From JBLIDK01 sp047632595 (GTDB lineage: Bacteria > Bacteroidota > Bacteroidia > Sphingobacteriales > Sphingobacteriaceae): 54,408 nucleotides of DNA. Numbering within the stretch: position 1 is the first letter of the stretch; each line of letters starts with the position of its first letter. The stretch spans positions 1 through 54,408 of the forward strand of contig JBLIDK010000009.1 in the NCBI GenBank assembly GCA_047632595.1, written 5' to 3'. Shown here piece after piece: positions 33,996 through 43,487 of the stretch. A program made the translations under genes and the position numbers. The notes under the pieces were generated by a model. It was not told the origin of the DNA, searched no databases, and saw only the letters and a program-made list of their open reading frames with translations.

Positions 33996-35275
33996 TACTT
34001 TTTTAGGTCAATCATTTGCTCCCTATCTGGACCAACACTTAAGTAGTTGATTTCCGTATCAAGCTCTTTTTCCAAATAGTTTATGTAGTCAATAACCGTT
34101 GCAGGAAGTTCTTCCGTAGTTCGCATTTCAGTTAGCTCCTCTTCCCAGCCTGTTATGCTTTGAAAGATTGGTTCTACATCGGTTTGAGCTAAATTAGATG
34201 GGAAATGATAAATTTCTTTACCAAGTTGGTTGTAACCTACACAAGCTGCTATGTTTTCAAATCCGCTTAAAACATCAGCTTTTGTCATAACTAATTCAGT
34301 TACTCCATTAAGCATAATAGCGTATTTTAATGCTGGAATATCAATCCAACCGCAACGTCTTTTTCTTCCTGTAGTAGCGCCAAATTCGTGACCTTTTTCA
34401 CCTAATTTTATACCAACGGCATCTTCAAGTTCCGATGGGAAAGGCCCACTACCAACTCTTGTACAATATGCTTTAAAAATTCCAATTACATTTTTAATGC
34501 TTGATGGAGGTATACCTAATCCTGTGCAGGCTCCTGCAGTTACAGTATTTGAAGAAGTTACATAAGGATATGAACCAAAGTCAATGTCTAGTAAAGTTCC
34601 TTGCGCTCCTTCTGCCAAAACACTTTTACCTGCGGCTAGTTGCTCGTTTATGAAAAATTCACCTTCAACTAGTTTTAATTTTTTAAGATTTTCTATCGCA
34701 CTAAACCACTTCTTTTCTTCTTTTTCAAGATCTGAATAGTCGAAATTAAGCTGGTCTAACATTTTTAAATGTCTTTCCTTTAGCGTGGTATAAAGTTCAT
34801 GAAAATTAGGTAGAATGGTGTCTCCAGCTCTTAAGCCTTTTCTTCCCATTTTATCCTGGTATGTTGGACTGATTCCACGTAATGTGCTACCAATTTTCTT
34901 GTCTCCCATTATAGCTTCAGATGCGGCATCTAAAAACTTATGTGTTGGGATAATCAAGTGCGCTTTTTTAGAAACAATTAAATTCCCTGAAGTATATGGA
35001 TCTACTCCAAACGGTTCTAATTTTTCAATTTCTTTTTCTAAGGTAATAGGATCAATAACTACACCATTACCGATTAAGTTTATAACACCCTTACAAAAAA
35101 TTCCAGAAGGAATAGTATTCAAAACGTGTTTTTGACCTTCAAATTCAAGTGTGTGACCCGCATTGGGTCCGCCTTGAAAACGAGCAATAACATCGTATTT
35201 TGTGCTTAAAACATCAACAATTTTTCCTTTTCCTTCGTCTCCCCATTGGAGGCCAAGTAGTACATCAACTGGCAT
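33995..35275 (-). CDS. purA: Adenylosuccinate synthase
   Basis: 426 residues. It condenses IMP and aspartate using GTP, the first committed step to AMP. It opens with GLQWGDEGKGKIVD (P-loop and catalytic Asp), followed by GGPNAGHT, the IMP-binding AEGAQGTLLDIDFG and the late TGRKRRCGW. It belongs to a minus-strand operon fur-STAS-purA-truA with gaps of -1 to 6 bases. Confidence 0.98.
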   Translation of the reverse strand: MPVDVLLGLQWGDEGKGKIVDVLSTKYDVIARFQGGPNAGHTLEFEGQKHVLNTIPSGIFCKGVINLIGNGVVIDPITLEKEIEKLEPFGVDPYTSGNLIVSKKAHLIIPTHKFLDAASEAIMGDKKIGSTLRGISPTYQDKMGRKGLRAGDTILPNFHELYTTLKERHLKMLDQLNFDYSDLEKEEKKWFSAIENLKKLKLVEGEFFINEQLAAGKSVLAEGAQGTLLDIDFGSYPYVTSSNTVTAGACTGLGIPPSSIKNVIGIFKAYCTRVGSGPFPSELEDAVGIKLGEKGHEFGATTGRKRRCGWIDIPALKYAIMLNGVTELVMTKADVLSGFENIAACVGYNQLGKEIYHFPSNLAQTDVEPIFQSITGWEEELTEMRTTEELPATVIDYINYLEKELDTEINYLSVGPDREQMIDLKK

Positions 35276-35281
35276 TTAGTA

Positions 35282-35629
35282 TTATTTAGAATTTTTAAGA
35301 GTATTTAATGCTTTGTCCAAATCTTCTTCAACCTCAAAAATTGAACTGATTTTGGTCATCACTAATAATTTTTTTACATGATCATTCAAGTTGGTAAGAA
35401 TTAAATCACCGTTTTCACGTCTAGTTTTAGTTAAAACCGTAATTAATGCTCCAATACCAACACTACTCATGTATTGAAGCTCAGATAAATCAACAACAAA
35501 TTTTGAGATATTTGTAAGAACTTCCTCCTCAATAATCTTGATAAGATTAGTACTATCATTATGGCTATTAAAATTGCCTTTTAAATGTACAATCGGAAAT
35601 TGCTTTGAACTATCTAATGTTATTTCCAT
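35282..35629 (-). CDS. STAS-domain protein (anti-anti-sigma factor-like)
   Basis: 115 residues forming one STAS domain. FVVDLSELQYMSSVGIGALI is the conserved loop; its serines correspond to the site phosphorylated by partner kinases in SpoIIAA-type proteins. Such proteins bind serine kinases or anti-sigma factors to switch regulation; no partner kinase is nearby. It sits 3 bases after the Fur-family gene and 6 bases before purA, so it is co-transcribed with them. Confidence 0.87.
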   Translation of the reverse strand: MEITLDSSKQFPIVHLKGNFNSHNDSTNLIKIIEEEVLTNISKFVVDLSELQYMSSVGIGALITVLTKTRRENGDLILTNLNDHVKKLLVMTKISSIFEVEEDLDKALNTLKNSK

Positions 35630-35632
35630 CTT

Positions 35633-36142
35633 TTAATTTGCTTCTGTATTAGTTGGTTTTTTTGCTTCGAGGTAATGTTTACATTCTTTGGACTCATTAT
35701 TTACACAAGCACCATATAAGTTTAAAGAATGATGAGTTATTTTAAACCCTAAAATATCTCCCATCATCGACTGAATTTGTTGCAGTCTTGGATCACAAAA
35801 CTCTAAAACGCGACCACAATCTATACAAATTAAATGGTCGTGCTGCTTAAACCCGTATGATTTTTCAAATTGGGCCGTATTTTGACCAAATTGATGCTTA
35901 ATAACAAGATCACAGTCGATAAGTAGTTGTAAAGTATTGTATACCGTTGCTCTGCTCACTCTGTAATTTCGATCTTTCATATGTACGTAGAGAGATTCCA
36001 CATCAAAATGGTCGGTACGACTATAAATCTCATCTAAAATAGCATAGCGTTCAGGAGTTTTTCTAAGCTTTCTTTTTTCAAGATAAGCCGAAAACACAAC
36101 TTCTACTTCTTTTCTTACTTTTTCGTTTATCATGCCCCGCAT
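35633..36142 (-). CDS. Fur/PerR-family metalloregulator
   Basis: 169 residues with an N-terminal winged helix (LRKTPERYAILDEIY, YRVSRATVYNTLQLL) and a C-terminal metal domain: the HDHLICIDCGRVLEFC region gives His and the first CxxC, and LYGACVNNESKEC supplies the second cysteine pair. It should repress iron, zinc or peroxide genes when metal-bound; Fur and PerR cannot be separated by eye. The start may be 36142 or the fourth-codon ATG at 36133; a TACCTTTG box ends 14 bases before the first. It heads the STAS-purA-truA operon. Confidence 0.92.
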   Translation of the reverse strand: MRGMINEKVRKEVEVVFSAYLEKRKLRKTPERYAILDEIYSRTDHFDVESLYVHMKDRNYRVSRATVYNTLQLLIDCDLVIKHQFGQNTAQFEKSYGFKQHDHLICIDCGRVLEFCDPRLQQIQSMMGDILGFKITHHSLNLYGACVNNESKECKHYLEAKKPTNTEAN

Positions 36143-36156
36143 TTTATTAGGCGGCT

Positions 36157-36164
36157 CAAAGGTA
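36157..36164 (-). promoter_or_regulatory. -7 promoter box for the fur-purA operon
   Basis: The minus strand reads TACCTTTG, in the 35-base gap between the relA/spoT stop and the Fur-family start. It would leave a leader of about ten bases for the first ATG, or about twenty for the ATG at 36133. Confidence 0.45.
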
Positions 36165-36177
36165 TTGTATTTGTTTG

Positions 36178-38397
36178 TTAATTTTTACTTTGTTGGCTTT
36201 CAAATCGAGTAATCGACATAATACCATTCACATTTTGAAGTTTTTTCTTCAATTCATCAAGATGCTTCGTGTCATTAACATAAACCATAATCAATCCTTC
36301 AAAAATTCCATCATTGCTTTCAACAGTAATTGAGCGCATATTTACTGAAAAATCGTTCGAAATTACTTTGGTGATATTATTGATTACGCCAACATCATCA
36401 ATACCTGTAATTTTTAAACCTGCTAAGAAATCTACAATTTTTGGATTCGTCCAATGAGCTTTAACAACTCTATATCCAAAGTTGCTCATTAACTTTTCGG
36501 CATTTGGACAATTAGTACGATGAATTTTTATTCCCTCGTTAATTGTTATAAATCCAAAAACATCATCTCCGGGTATAGGATTACAACATGGTGCCATCTT
36601 GTAATCAACCTTGGCTAATCCATCTCCAATTACTAAGTGATCTGCTTGCTCATCTTTTTTATTCTTTACATATTTTTGAACCTTCGCTTTATTAATTCGC
36701 TCAGGCGTATTATCTTTTACTACTTTTTCAGATTCCTGAAACACCCTTAGCTCTTTTGTATCAACCCTTCCTTTTCCAACCCTATAATATAAGTCTTGAA
36801 TATTTGGAAGGTGAAAAAAATGAGTCAACTTGTTTAAGGACTCGACACTTGAATCGATTTTTAAGTTGTTTAACTTCCTCTCTAAAATTTCTTTTCCGTC
36901 GGTAGCAATTCTCTTAAGTTCCTCCTTTAAAGAGCTTTTAATTTTTGACTTTGCTCTGGCAGTTGCAACAAGTTGTATCCAATCTTCTTTTGGTTTTTGT
37001 TTGTTACTTGTTATAATTTCAACTTGATCGCCATTGCTAAGTTTAAAACTTATGGGAACCAGTTTGTGATTTACTTTAGCTCCAATACAACTACTGCCAA
37101 TATCAGTATGAATTTCATATGCAAAATCTAGAATCGTAGAATTGGCAGGAAGCTTTTTTAAATCTCCTTTTGGGGTGAAAATAAATATCTCGTCAGTAAA
37201 GAGGTTCATTTTAAAATCATCCACAAAATCTAATGCATTGCCATCTGGATTTGAAAGCATTTCACGAATTTTTCCAATCCAATCTTCTAGAGAATTATCG
37301 TGATTGGCCTTTTGTTCCTTGTATTTCCAGTGAGCAGCAAAACCCTTCTCAGCAATTTCATCCATACGAACTGTACGAATTTGAATTTCTACCCAACTTC
37401 CGCTTGGGCCCATAACTGTTGTATGCAGAGCTTCATAAGCATTTGCTTTTGGCGTTGAAATCCAATCCCTCAATCTATCTGGACTAGGTTGGTAACTATC
37501 GGTAATTATGGAATACACTTTCCAACATTCTGCTTTTTCCTTGGCAGGGATGGTATCAATAACTATTCTTACTGCAAAAAGGTCATATACTTCTTCGAAG
37601 GGGACGCCTTTTTTCTTCATTTTATTCCATATAGAATGAATTGACTTGGGGCGTCCAAAGATTTTAAACTGTATTCCATCTTCCTCCAATTTTTCTTTTA
37701 TTGGTGCAATAAAACTCTTTATAAATTTCCCTCTATTGTCTTTTGTTTCAGCAAGTTTTCTAGCAATGGTTTTATAAGTCCCTTGCTCAGTGTATTTCAT
37801 GCTTAAATCTTCTAACTCTGATTTTAAAGCATATAAACCTAGACGGTGGGCTAAAGGAGCATATAAGTACGATGTTTCTGAGGAGATTTTTAATTGCTTG
37901 TCTCGTGGCATCGATTCTAATGTTCGCATATTATGCAAACGGTCTGCAATTTTTATTAAAATTACTCGAACGTCATCGGCCATTGTAAGCAGCATTTTTC
38001 TAAAATTTTCTGCTTGCAAGGAGCTTGTATTGTCAAAAACCCCCGATATTTTGGTTAATCCATCAACTATTTGAGCTACTTTTTTGCCAAACTCGTGCTC
38101 AAGGTCTTCTAATGTGATGTCGGTATCTTCTACTACATCGTGCAGTAAAGCACACATAATTGAGGTAGTTCCTAGGCCAATTTCCTTTGCCACAATTAAT
38201 GCAACTGCAAGTGGATGAAGAATATAAGGTTCACCAGATCTTCGACGCATGTTTTTATGCGCTTCAGAAGCCATTTCGAAGGCTAAGCGTATTTGGCGCT
38301 TGTCTGAACGAGTAATTGTTGGCTTGCAAGCACGCAGTAAGGCCTTATACTTATTTAGTATTTCCTTCTTTTCTTTGTCGTTTTCTGCGCTTTCCAT
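36178..38397 (-). CDS. Bifunctional (p)ppGpp synthetase/hydrolase, RelA/SpoT family
   Basis: 739 residues with complete Rel architecture: HD hydrolase domain (about 45-200, YILHPLAVA, LLHDVVEDTDI), synthetase domain (about 230-350, YEALHTTVMGPSG, EIQIRTVRMDEIAEKG), TGS (about 395-460, IFIFTPKGDLKKLPANST), a zinc-finger-like region APCCNPIPGDD, and a C-terminal ACT domain. Key hydrolase and synthetase residues look intact, so it should both make and degrade the alarmone. It is transcribed toward the Fur-family gene and diverges from the DUF4294 gene. Confidence 0.96.
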   Translation of the reverse strand: MESAENDKEKKEILNKYKALLRACKPTITRSDKRQIRLAFEMASEAHKNMRRRSGEPYILHPLAVALIVAKEIGLGTTSIMCALLHDVVEDTDITLEDLEHEFGKKVAQIVDGLTKISGVFDNTSSLQAENFRKMLLTMADDVRVILIKIADRLHNMRTLESMPRDKQLKISSETSYLYAPLAHRLGLYALKSELEDLSMKYTEQGTYKTIARKLAETKDNRGKFIKSFIAPIKEKLEEDGIQFKIFGRPKSIHSIWNKMKKKGVPFEEVYDLFAVRIVIDTIPAKEKAECWKVYSIITDSYQPSPDRLRDWISTPKANAYEALHTTVMGPSGSWVEIQIRTVRMDEIAEKGFAAHWKYKEQKANHDNSLEDWIGKIREMLSNPDGNALDFVDDFKMNLFTDEIFIFTPKGDLKKLPANSTILDFAYEIHTDIGSSCIGAKVNHKLVPISFKLSNGDQVEIITSNKQKPKEDWIQLVATARAKSKIKSSLKEELKRIATDGKEILERKLNNLKIDSSVESLNKLTHFFHLPNIQDLYYRVGKGRVDTKELRVFQESEKVVKDNTPERINKAKVQKYVKNKKDEQADHLVIGDGLAKVDYKMAPCCNPIPGDDVFGFITINEGIKIHRTNCPNAEKLMSNFGYRVVKAHWTNPKIVDFLAGLKITGIDDVGVINNITKVISNDFSVNMRSITVESNDGIFEGLIMVYVNDTKHLDELKKKLQNVNGIMSITRFESQQSKN

Positions 38398-38533
38398 TTA
38401 ACCTTTTACTAATTTGGTACTCTAAGTTGATAATAATAGTTTGATTATTGGGTTATTAAAATAGATAGTTTCACCTAATATTTTTCGATTGTGCGTAAAT
38501 TAAGCCATTAAAATTGCTCTATAGATCATAACA

Positions 38534-39160
38534 ATGCAACATTTAATATACATATTCTTAGCTGTTTTGATTTCAACTTCTACTTTTTCACAGGTTCAAG
38601 TTGTTCCAGCTGTAATTATTGATGGTGACACTATTCCTGTAGTGTCTTTAAACGGTGTGATTATTCAATCAACTCGAATATTTAAAAGTGAATCAGAAAG
38701 ACGTAAATACGATAAGTTACGAAGAGATGTTCGCAAGGTTTGGCCTTATGCGCAAGTTGCATCACAAAAATTTATTGAACTAGAGAAGGAATTGGCTTCA
38801 GTTGATAAACGTAAAGATCAAAAAGGACTTGCAAAGCAAAAGGAGCAGGAAATACGAGAGGAGTTTGAGGGAAGTTTGAAAGATTTGACCACAACGCAAG
38901 GTGCTATTCTTATTAAATTGTTAGACCGTCAAACGGGTAATACTGGGTATGAGGTTTTGCAAGGAATGAGAGGCAATGTAACTGCTTTCTTTTGGCAAGG
39001 ATTAGCTAGAGTTTTTGGTCATAATCTAAAAAGTGAATACGATTTAGAAACTGAAAGAGATATTGAAAGTATAATAGCTTCTATAGAATATGAGCAACGG
39101 CTGAAACAAAGTTATTATGCTACATCTCAGCCTTCCAGATTAATTATTCGAAGGAATTAA
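38534..39160 (+). CDS. DUF4294 secreted protein
   Basis: 208 residues with a signal peptide (about 1-19) and then a DUF4294 domain: VVPAVIIDGDTIPVVSL, a lysine/arginine-rich helix with YDKLRRDVRKVWPYAQVA, and GAILIKLLDRQTG. This is a Bacteroidota periplasmic family of unknown function. It diverges from relA/spoT (136-base gap, no clear promoter box) and converges with the MtfA-like peptidase 9 bases later. No enzyme motif is seen. Confidence 0.85.
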   Translation: MQHLIYIFLAVLISTSTFSQVQVVPAVIIDGDTIPVVSLNGVIIQSTRIFKSESERRKYDKLRRDVRKVWPYAQVASQKFIELEKELASVDKRKDQKGLAKQKEQEIREEFEGSLKDLTTTQGAILIKLLDRQTGNTGYEVLQGMRGNVTAFFWQGLARVFGHNLKSEYDLETERDIESIIASIEYEQRLKQSYYATSQPSRLIIRRN

Positions 39161-39169
39161 TAAACACAC

Positions 39170-40021
39170 TTAATCTAAAATCTTTTGCTGCTGAGATAGT
39201 CCAATTTTCAAAGGATCTTGACCCAGCACTAGAACCATTGAACGATATAATTTAGGTTTTAGTTTTTTAAATTGTTCAGGAGTTTCAAAAAAGTATTCAC
39301 AGCAAACTGCAAAGTACTCGAGCTTATTTGTTCCTCCATACTCTCTAAAGTACTTTTCTGTTCCTTTTCGAAGGGCTATGAAATCGGACATTCCATCTTC
39401 TTCCCAATTTCCAAAATATTTGTCAAAGCGCTTATCATTAAACATTAATCGCTGAGAAGCAATTAACAAAGCATGTGAAAATTCATGTAAACCAAGATTT
39501 ATATTATCATTTGGATCCACATAGCCGGCTAAAAAATGTTTCCAGGAAAACACCACTGCGCCATTTGGATTCACCTCCCCTAAATTCCCTTTTTTAGTAA
39601 TTACGCTGGTATATTTATCCGGGTAAATAAAGATATCTTTAAAAGGCTTAATTACATATTTAGCTAAGCCAAAAGTTAGTTGAACCAATGAGGCAGAAAT
39701 TAAAACCCGCATTTCATTGGTGATTTCTAAATCTTCTCTTGGATGAAAAGTTTTAGCCCGTAACACTCTTGCAACTCGTTTTTCAAAACTCTTTTTTAGC
39801 CTAGGACTTAATTTTTTATAATAGGTGAAATACTTATTTAAAATTTCAACGTCATTTCGGCTTAGATGCTTTGGAAAGAATTCGAAATACATAAAATACG
39901 GAATACTTATGTTGAAGGATAGTCCAACATAGCCTAAAAAAGCAGCTATTAGTCGAACAAACATGATTGTAGCCACAAAAAACAAAACAAAACCAAAAAG
40001 TATTCCTAATAATAAACCCAT
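39170..40021 (-). CDS. MtfA-like membrane-anchored zinc peptidase
   Basis: 283 residues. An N-terminal hydrophobic stretch (about 3-40) anchors it to the membrane. The zinc motif HEFSH lies in LGLHEFSHALL, and a downstream Glu in FAVCCEYFFETPEQF fits the third ligand, as in MtfA (a peptidase linked to glucose-PTS control by Mlc in enterobacteria). Here the physiological substrate is unknown. It lies 3 bases after the glycosyltransferase gene, so the two likely share a transcript. Confidence 0.85.
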   Translation of the reverse strand: MGLLLGILFGFVLFFVATIMFVRLIAAFLGYVGLSFNISIPYFMYFEFFPKHLSRNDVEILNKYFTYYKKLSPRLKKSFEKRVARVLRAKTFHPREDLEITNEMRVLISASLVQLTFGLAKYVIKPFKDIFIYPDKYTSVITKKGNLGEVNPNGAVVFSWKHFLAGYVDPNDNINLGLHEFSHALLIASQRLMFNDKRFDKYFGNWEEDGMSDFIALRKGTEKYFREYGGTNKLEYFAVCCEYFFETPEQFKKLKPKLYRSMVLVLGQDPLKIGLSQQQKILD

Positions 40022-40024
40022 GAG

Positions 40025-40987
40025 TTAAGTATTAGGAATCTTTTTAACCAGATTATAGTTTTTAAAACCTCCTAAAGTATAATTTGGCATAAATGTTTTG
40101 TTGAGCCAAGTGATTAATTTTGATTTGGGCATTTCATGTTTGAAGAGTTTTCTGTTTGTAGGATAATCTCCATCAAGGCGAACCTTATTTCCCCAATCAA
40201 ACTGCTTTATTTTATTAACCATTACTTTTGGGTGTGTTCCTGAATAACGGGGGACTTTATCAAGAGGACCATAATCAAACTCATTAGCAAAATTTTTGTT
40301 AATGTTTGTTGCACCAGCTGTTCCATGATGAACTGTGTCTAAGGCATATTTTTTATTCTGCATATATTTTGGTGGACGAACCCAACCGTAATGGTAAATA
40401 TAAGCGTCAATTAAGGCTACATTTAGTTTTTTTGAACCTTCCTTTGTTCTATAACTTTTTCCATCAAAATTAGGTATGCGCCTAAAGCTTTGGGCCGACT
40501 CATAAGAATGAATATCATTATCGTTTTTAACAATTCTAATCTCATGGGGATACCAGCCATACGAACGGTGAACATGGTTGTAATCGCCCCAAAAATGATT
40601 GTATTTGAATAATAGGCCTTCAATTTTAGGGTCATCTTTATAAAGTTCACATGCTTTTTTAATGGTGTTGAAGTCATTTTCATGAATTACCTCATCGGCT
40701 TGAAGATAGATTAGCCAGTCTCCTGAGCAATGAGATTTTGCAATATCCGTTTGGTGTGCATTTTCCATACCTCTTGGATACTCCGTTAAATTCCAAACGG
40801 TGTCAATAATCTTAATTTTATCGCTGTTTAGTTTTAAAATTTCATCTCGAGTATGATCATCTTCGTCGCAATCGCCTAGGGCAACTATAAATTCATCCAC
40901 TATTGGTAAAATAGAAGCAATTGACTCTCCAATTGGATAGTACAATTTAGTTGCATTTTTTACCATTGTGAAACCACTAATCTTCAT
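40025..40987 (-). CDS. Family 2 glycosyltransferase
   Basis: 320 residues. The N-terminal GT-A fold begins KISGFTMVKNATKLYYPI, with the acidic GDCDEDDHT and a nucleotide-sugar/metal motif in LQADEVIHE (a variant DxD). The C-terminal part carries WVRPPKYMQNKK and KHEMPKS. It transfers a sugar from an activated donor to an unknown acceptor. It is the first gene of the two-gene unit with the MtfA-like peptidase. Confidence 0.85.
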   Translation of the reverse strand: MKISGFTMVKNATKLYYPIGESIASILPIVDEFIVALGDCDEDDHTRDEILKLNSDKIKIIDTVWNLTEYPRGMENAHQTDIAKSHCSGDWLIYLQADEVIHENDFNTIKKACELYKDDPKIEGLLFKYNHFWGDYNHVHRSYGWYPHEIRIVKNDNDIHSYESAQSFRRIPNFDGKSYRTKEGSKKLNVALIDAYIYHYGWVRPPKYMQNKKYALDTVHHGTAGATNINKNFANEFDYGPLDKVPRYSGTHPKVMVNKIKQFDWGNKVRLDGDYPTNRKLFKHEMPKSKLITWLNKTFMPNYTLGGFKNYNLVKKIPNT

Positions 40988-41068
40988 CTATTGGGGGTTG
41001 ATTTTCCGCTAATGTAAAAAATACCAAGATGCTTCGCCGATAATTAAGTGATTTTAGTTGCTTAATGT

Positions 41069-41076
41069 TATTTTTG
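41069..41076 (+). promoter_or_regulatory. -7 promoter box for lysS
   Basis: TATTTTTG ends 20 bases before the lysS ATG. Confidence 0.5.
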
Positions 41077-41096
41077 CACCCTAATTAAAAACATCC

Positions 41097-42809
41097 ATGC
41101 ATTTATCCGAAGTAGAAATTCACAGACGAGAAAAACTTGTTGCACTTAGAAAAATGGGTATTGACCCATATCCAGCACGAGAATTTAAGGTTAACGTTAC
41201 CGCAAAGGACATAAACGATAACTATGAAAAGGATAAGCTTGGCTACAAAAACATTAGCATTGGCGGACGATTAATGAGTCGCCGAATAATGGGAAAAGCT
41301 TCATTTGCCGAACTTCAAGATTCAACCGGTCGTGTTCAATTGTACTTTAACAGAGATGAGATTTGTCCAGAGGAAGATAAATCCATGTACAATGAAGTAT
41401 TTAAAAAACTAGTTGACTTAGGCGATATTTTAGGAGTTAATGGCTACGTTTTTACCACGCAAACAGGTGAAATTACAATAAACGTTACTTCATTCATTCT
41501 TCTAACGAAATCATTAAAACCATTACCAGTTGTTAAAGAAAAAGAAGGCGAAACCTTCGATGCTTTTACTGATCCAGAGCGTCGCTATCGCCAACGTTAT
41601 GTAGATTTAATTGTGAATCCAGAAGTTCGTGAAGTATTCAAAAAACGAGCAAAATTGGTTAGCACAATGCGTAATTTCCTTGGGGATAAAGGGTACTTAG
41701 AAGTTGAAACTCCAATTCTGCAACCACTTTATGGTGGTGCTGCAGCAAGACCATTTAAAACACACCACAATACCTTAGACATGGCACTTTATTTGCGAAT
41801 TGCAAATGAATTATATCTAAAACGTCTAATTGTAGGTGGTTACGACGGAGTTTTTGAATTCGCAAAGGATTTTAGAAATGAAGGGATGAGCCGTTTTCAT
41901 AATCCAGAATTTACTCAAATGGAACTTTATGTTGCCTATAAGGATTATGAGTGGATGATGAACTTGGTAGAAGAAATGGTTGAAAACATTGCTTTAGCAC
42001 TTTATGGAAAAACCACTGTTCAAGTTGGTGAAAATGAAATTAATTTTGAGCGACCCTGGAAACGATATACCATGTTTGAAGCTATTGAGCATTTCACAGG
42101 AGTGAATGTTGATGGCATGGATGAAAAGCAACTACGTGTTGTTTGTAAAGACTTAGGTGTACCTGTTGATGAAACAATGGGTAAGGGTAAATTAATTGAC
42201 GAACTTTTTGGAGAAAAATGTGAAGGAAAATTAATTCAGCCAACCTTTATTACTGAATACCCAGTTGAAATGTCGCCTTTGGCTAAAAAACATGCTGATA
42301 AGCCGGGGTTGGTTGAGCGTTTTGAAGCAATTTGTAATGGAAAGGAAATTTGCAACGCATTTTCTGAGCTTAATGATCCAATAGACCAACGTGCCCGTTT
42401 TGAGGAGCAAGTTGCACTTGGAAAACGTGGAGATGACGAAGCAATGGTATTAGACGAAGACTTTTTACGTGCGATTGAATACGGAATGCCACCAACAGCA
42501 GGTTTAGGAATTGGAATCGACCGATTGGCGATGATAATGACGAATCAAAGTTCCATTCAAGAGGTGTTGTTTTTCCCTCAAATGCGTCCAGAAAAGAAAG
42601 TGGAGATTAATATCCCAAAATTACTTTCAGATCATGGAATTCCAGCAGATTGGTTACCAGTATTTGAACATTTAGCAATTACAACCGTTGATGAACTTAA
42701 AGCGACAAAGCCTAGCAAATTGTTTAATGACTTAGGTGGACTCCGTAAGAAATTCAAATTAACTGTTGATATGCCATCAAAAGAAGATGTCGAACAATGG
42801 CTTTCATAA
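41097..42809 (+). CDS. lysS: Lysyl-tRNA synthetase (class II)
   Basis: 570 residues. The N-terminal OB-fold anticodon-binding domain (about 55-155) includes GRLMSRRIMGKASFAEL. The class II catalytic core has motif 2 FRNEGMSRFHNPEFTQMELY and motif 3 GLGIGIDRLAMI. About 70 residues follow motif 3, a C-terminal extension with LFNDLGGLRKKF that looks helix-hairpin-helix-like and is longer than in E. coli (505 residues). It charges tRNA-Lys. The ung gene follows after 3 bases. Confidence 0.97.
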   Translation: MHLSEVEIHRREKLVALRKMGIDPYPAREFKVNVTAKDINDNYEKDKLGYKNISIGGRLMSRRIMGKASFAELQDSTGRVQLYFNRDEICPEEDKSMYNEVFKKLVDLGDILGVNGYVFTTQTGEITINVTSFILLTKSLKPLPVVKEKEGETFDAFTDPERRYRQRYVDLIVNPEVREVFKKRAKLVSTMRNFLGDKGYLEVETPILQPLYGGAAARPFKTHHNTLDMALYLRIANELYLKRLIVGGYDGVFEFAKDFRNEGMSRFHNPEFTQMELYVAYKDYEWMMNLVEEMVENIALALYGKTTVQVGENEINFERPWKRYTMFEAIEHFTGVNVDGMDEKQLRVVCKDLGVPVDETMGKGKLIDELFGEKCEGKLIQPTFITEYPVEMSPLAKKHADKPGLVERFEAICNGKEICNAFSELNDPIDQRARFEEQVALGKRGDDEAMVLDEDFLRAIEYGMPPTAGLGIGIDRLAMIMTNQSSIQEVLFFPQMRPEKKVEINIPKLLSDHGIPADWLPVFEHLAITTVDELKATKPSKLFNDLGGLRKKFKLTVDMPSKEDVEQWLS

Positions 42810-42812
42810 GGA

Positions 42813-43487
42813 ATGTCTAAAATAAAAGAATCATTAGATCCTGCTTGGCATAAAGCTTTAGAGAAAGAGTTCAAGAAATCGTATTGGATAGAGCTTAAGA
42901 ACTATTTAGAGGCTGAGCTTAAAAATGGCTTTACAATTTACCCAAAAAGTAGTGATATTTTTAAGGCCTTTAACTTGTGTCCTATAAACAAAGTTAAAGT
43001 AGTAATTGTAGGACAAGATCCCTACCATGGACCAGGCCAAGCAAATGGACTAAGTTTTTCGGTTCCAGAAGGAGTGAAGCCACCTCCTTCATTGGCTAAC
43101 ATTTATAAAGAACTAGCTGAAGATATTGGAAAATTGATTCCAAAATCTGGTGACTTAACACCTTGGGCTGACCAGGGGGTATTAATGTTAAATGCCATTT
43201 TAACTGTGCGTTCACATACACCAGCTTCCCATAGAAATAGAGGTTGGGAAATTTTTACTGATACAGTTATCCAAACAATAAATAATAATTGCGACGGAGT
43301 GGTGTTTGTTTTATGGGGAAATTATGCCAAAGAGAAAGGTAAACGTATAGATACAAGTCGACATTTTATTATCAATTCTCCTCATCCATCACCATTTTCA
43401 GCCTATAATGGATTTTTTGGCTCGAGACCATTTTCTCAGGCCAACAGATTGCTGATTTCACAGAAAAAGGAGCCAATAAACTGGTAG
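42813..43487 (+). CDS. ung: Uracil-DNA glycosylase (family 1)
   Basis: 224 residues. It removes uracil from DNA, starting base-excision repair. The water-activating motif GQDPYHGPGQANGLSFSV and the DNA-intercalation loop HPSPFSAYNGFFGSRPFS are both complete. It follows lysS by 3 bases and ends one base before the convergent lipoprotein gene. Confidence 0.97.
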   Translation: MSKIKESLDPAWHKALEKEFKKSYWIELKNYLEAELKNGFTIYPKSSDIFKAFNLCPINKVKVVIVGQDPYHGPGQANGLSFSVPEGVKPPPSLANIYKELAEDIGKLIPKSGDLTPWADQGVLMLNAILTVRSHTPASHRNRGWEIFTDTVIQTINNNCDGVVFVLWGNYAKEKGKRIDTSRHFIINSPHPSPFSAYNGFFGSRPFSQANRLLISQKKEPINW

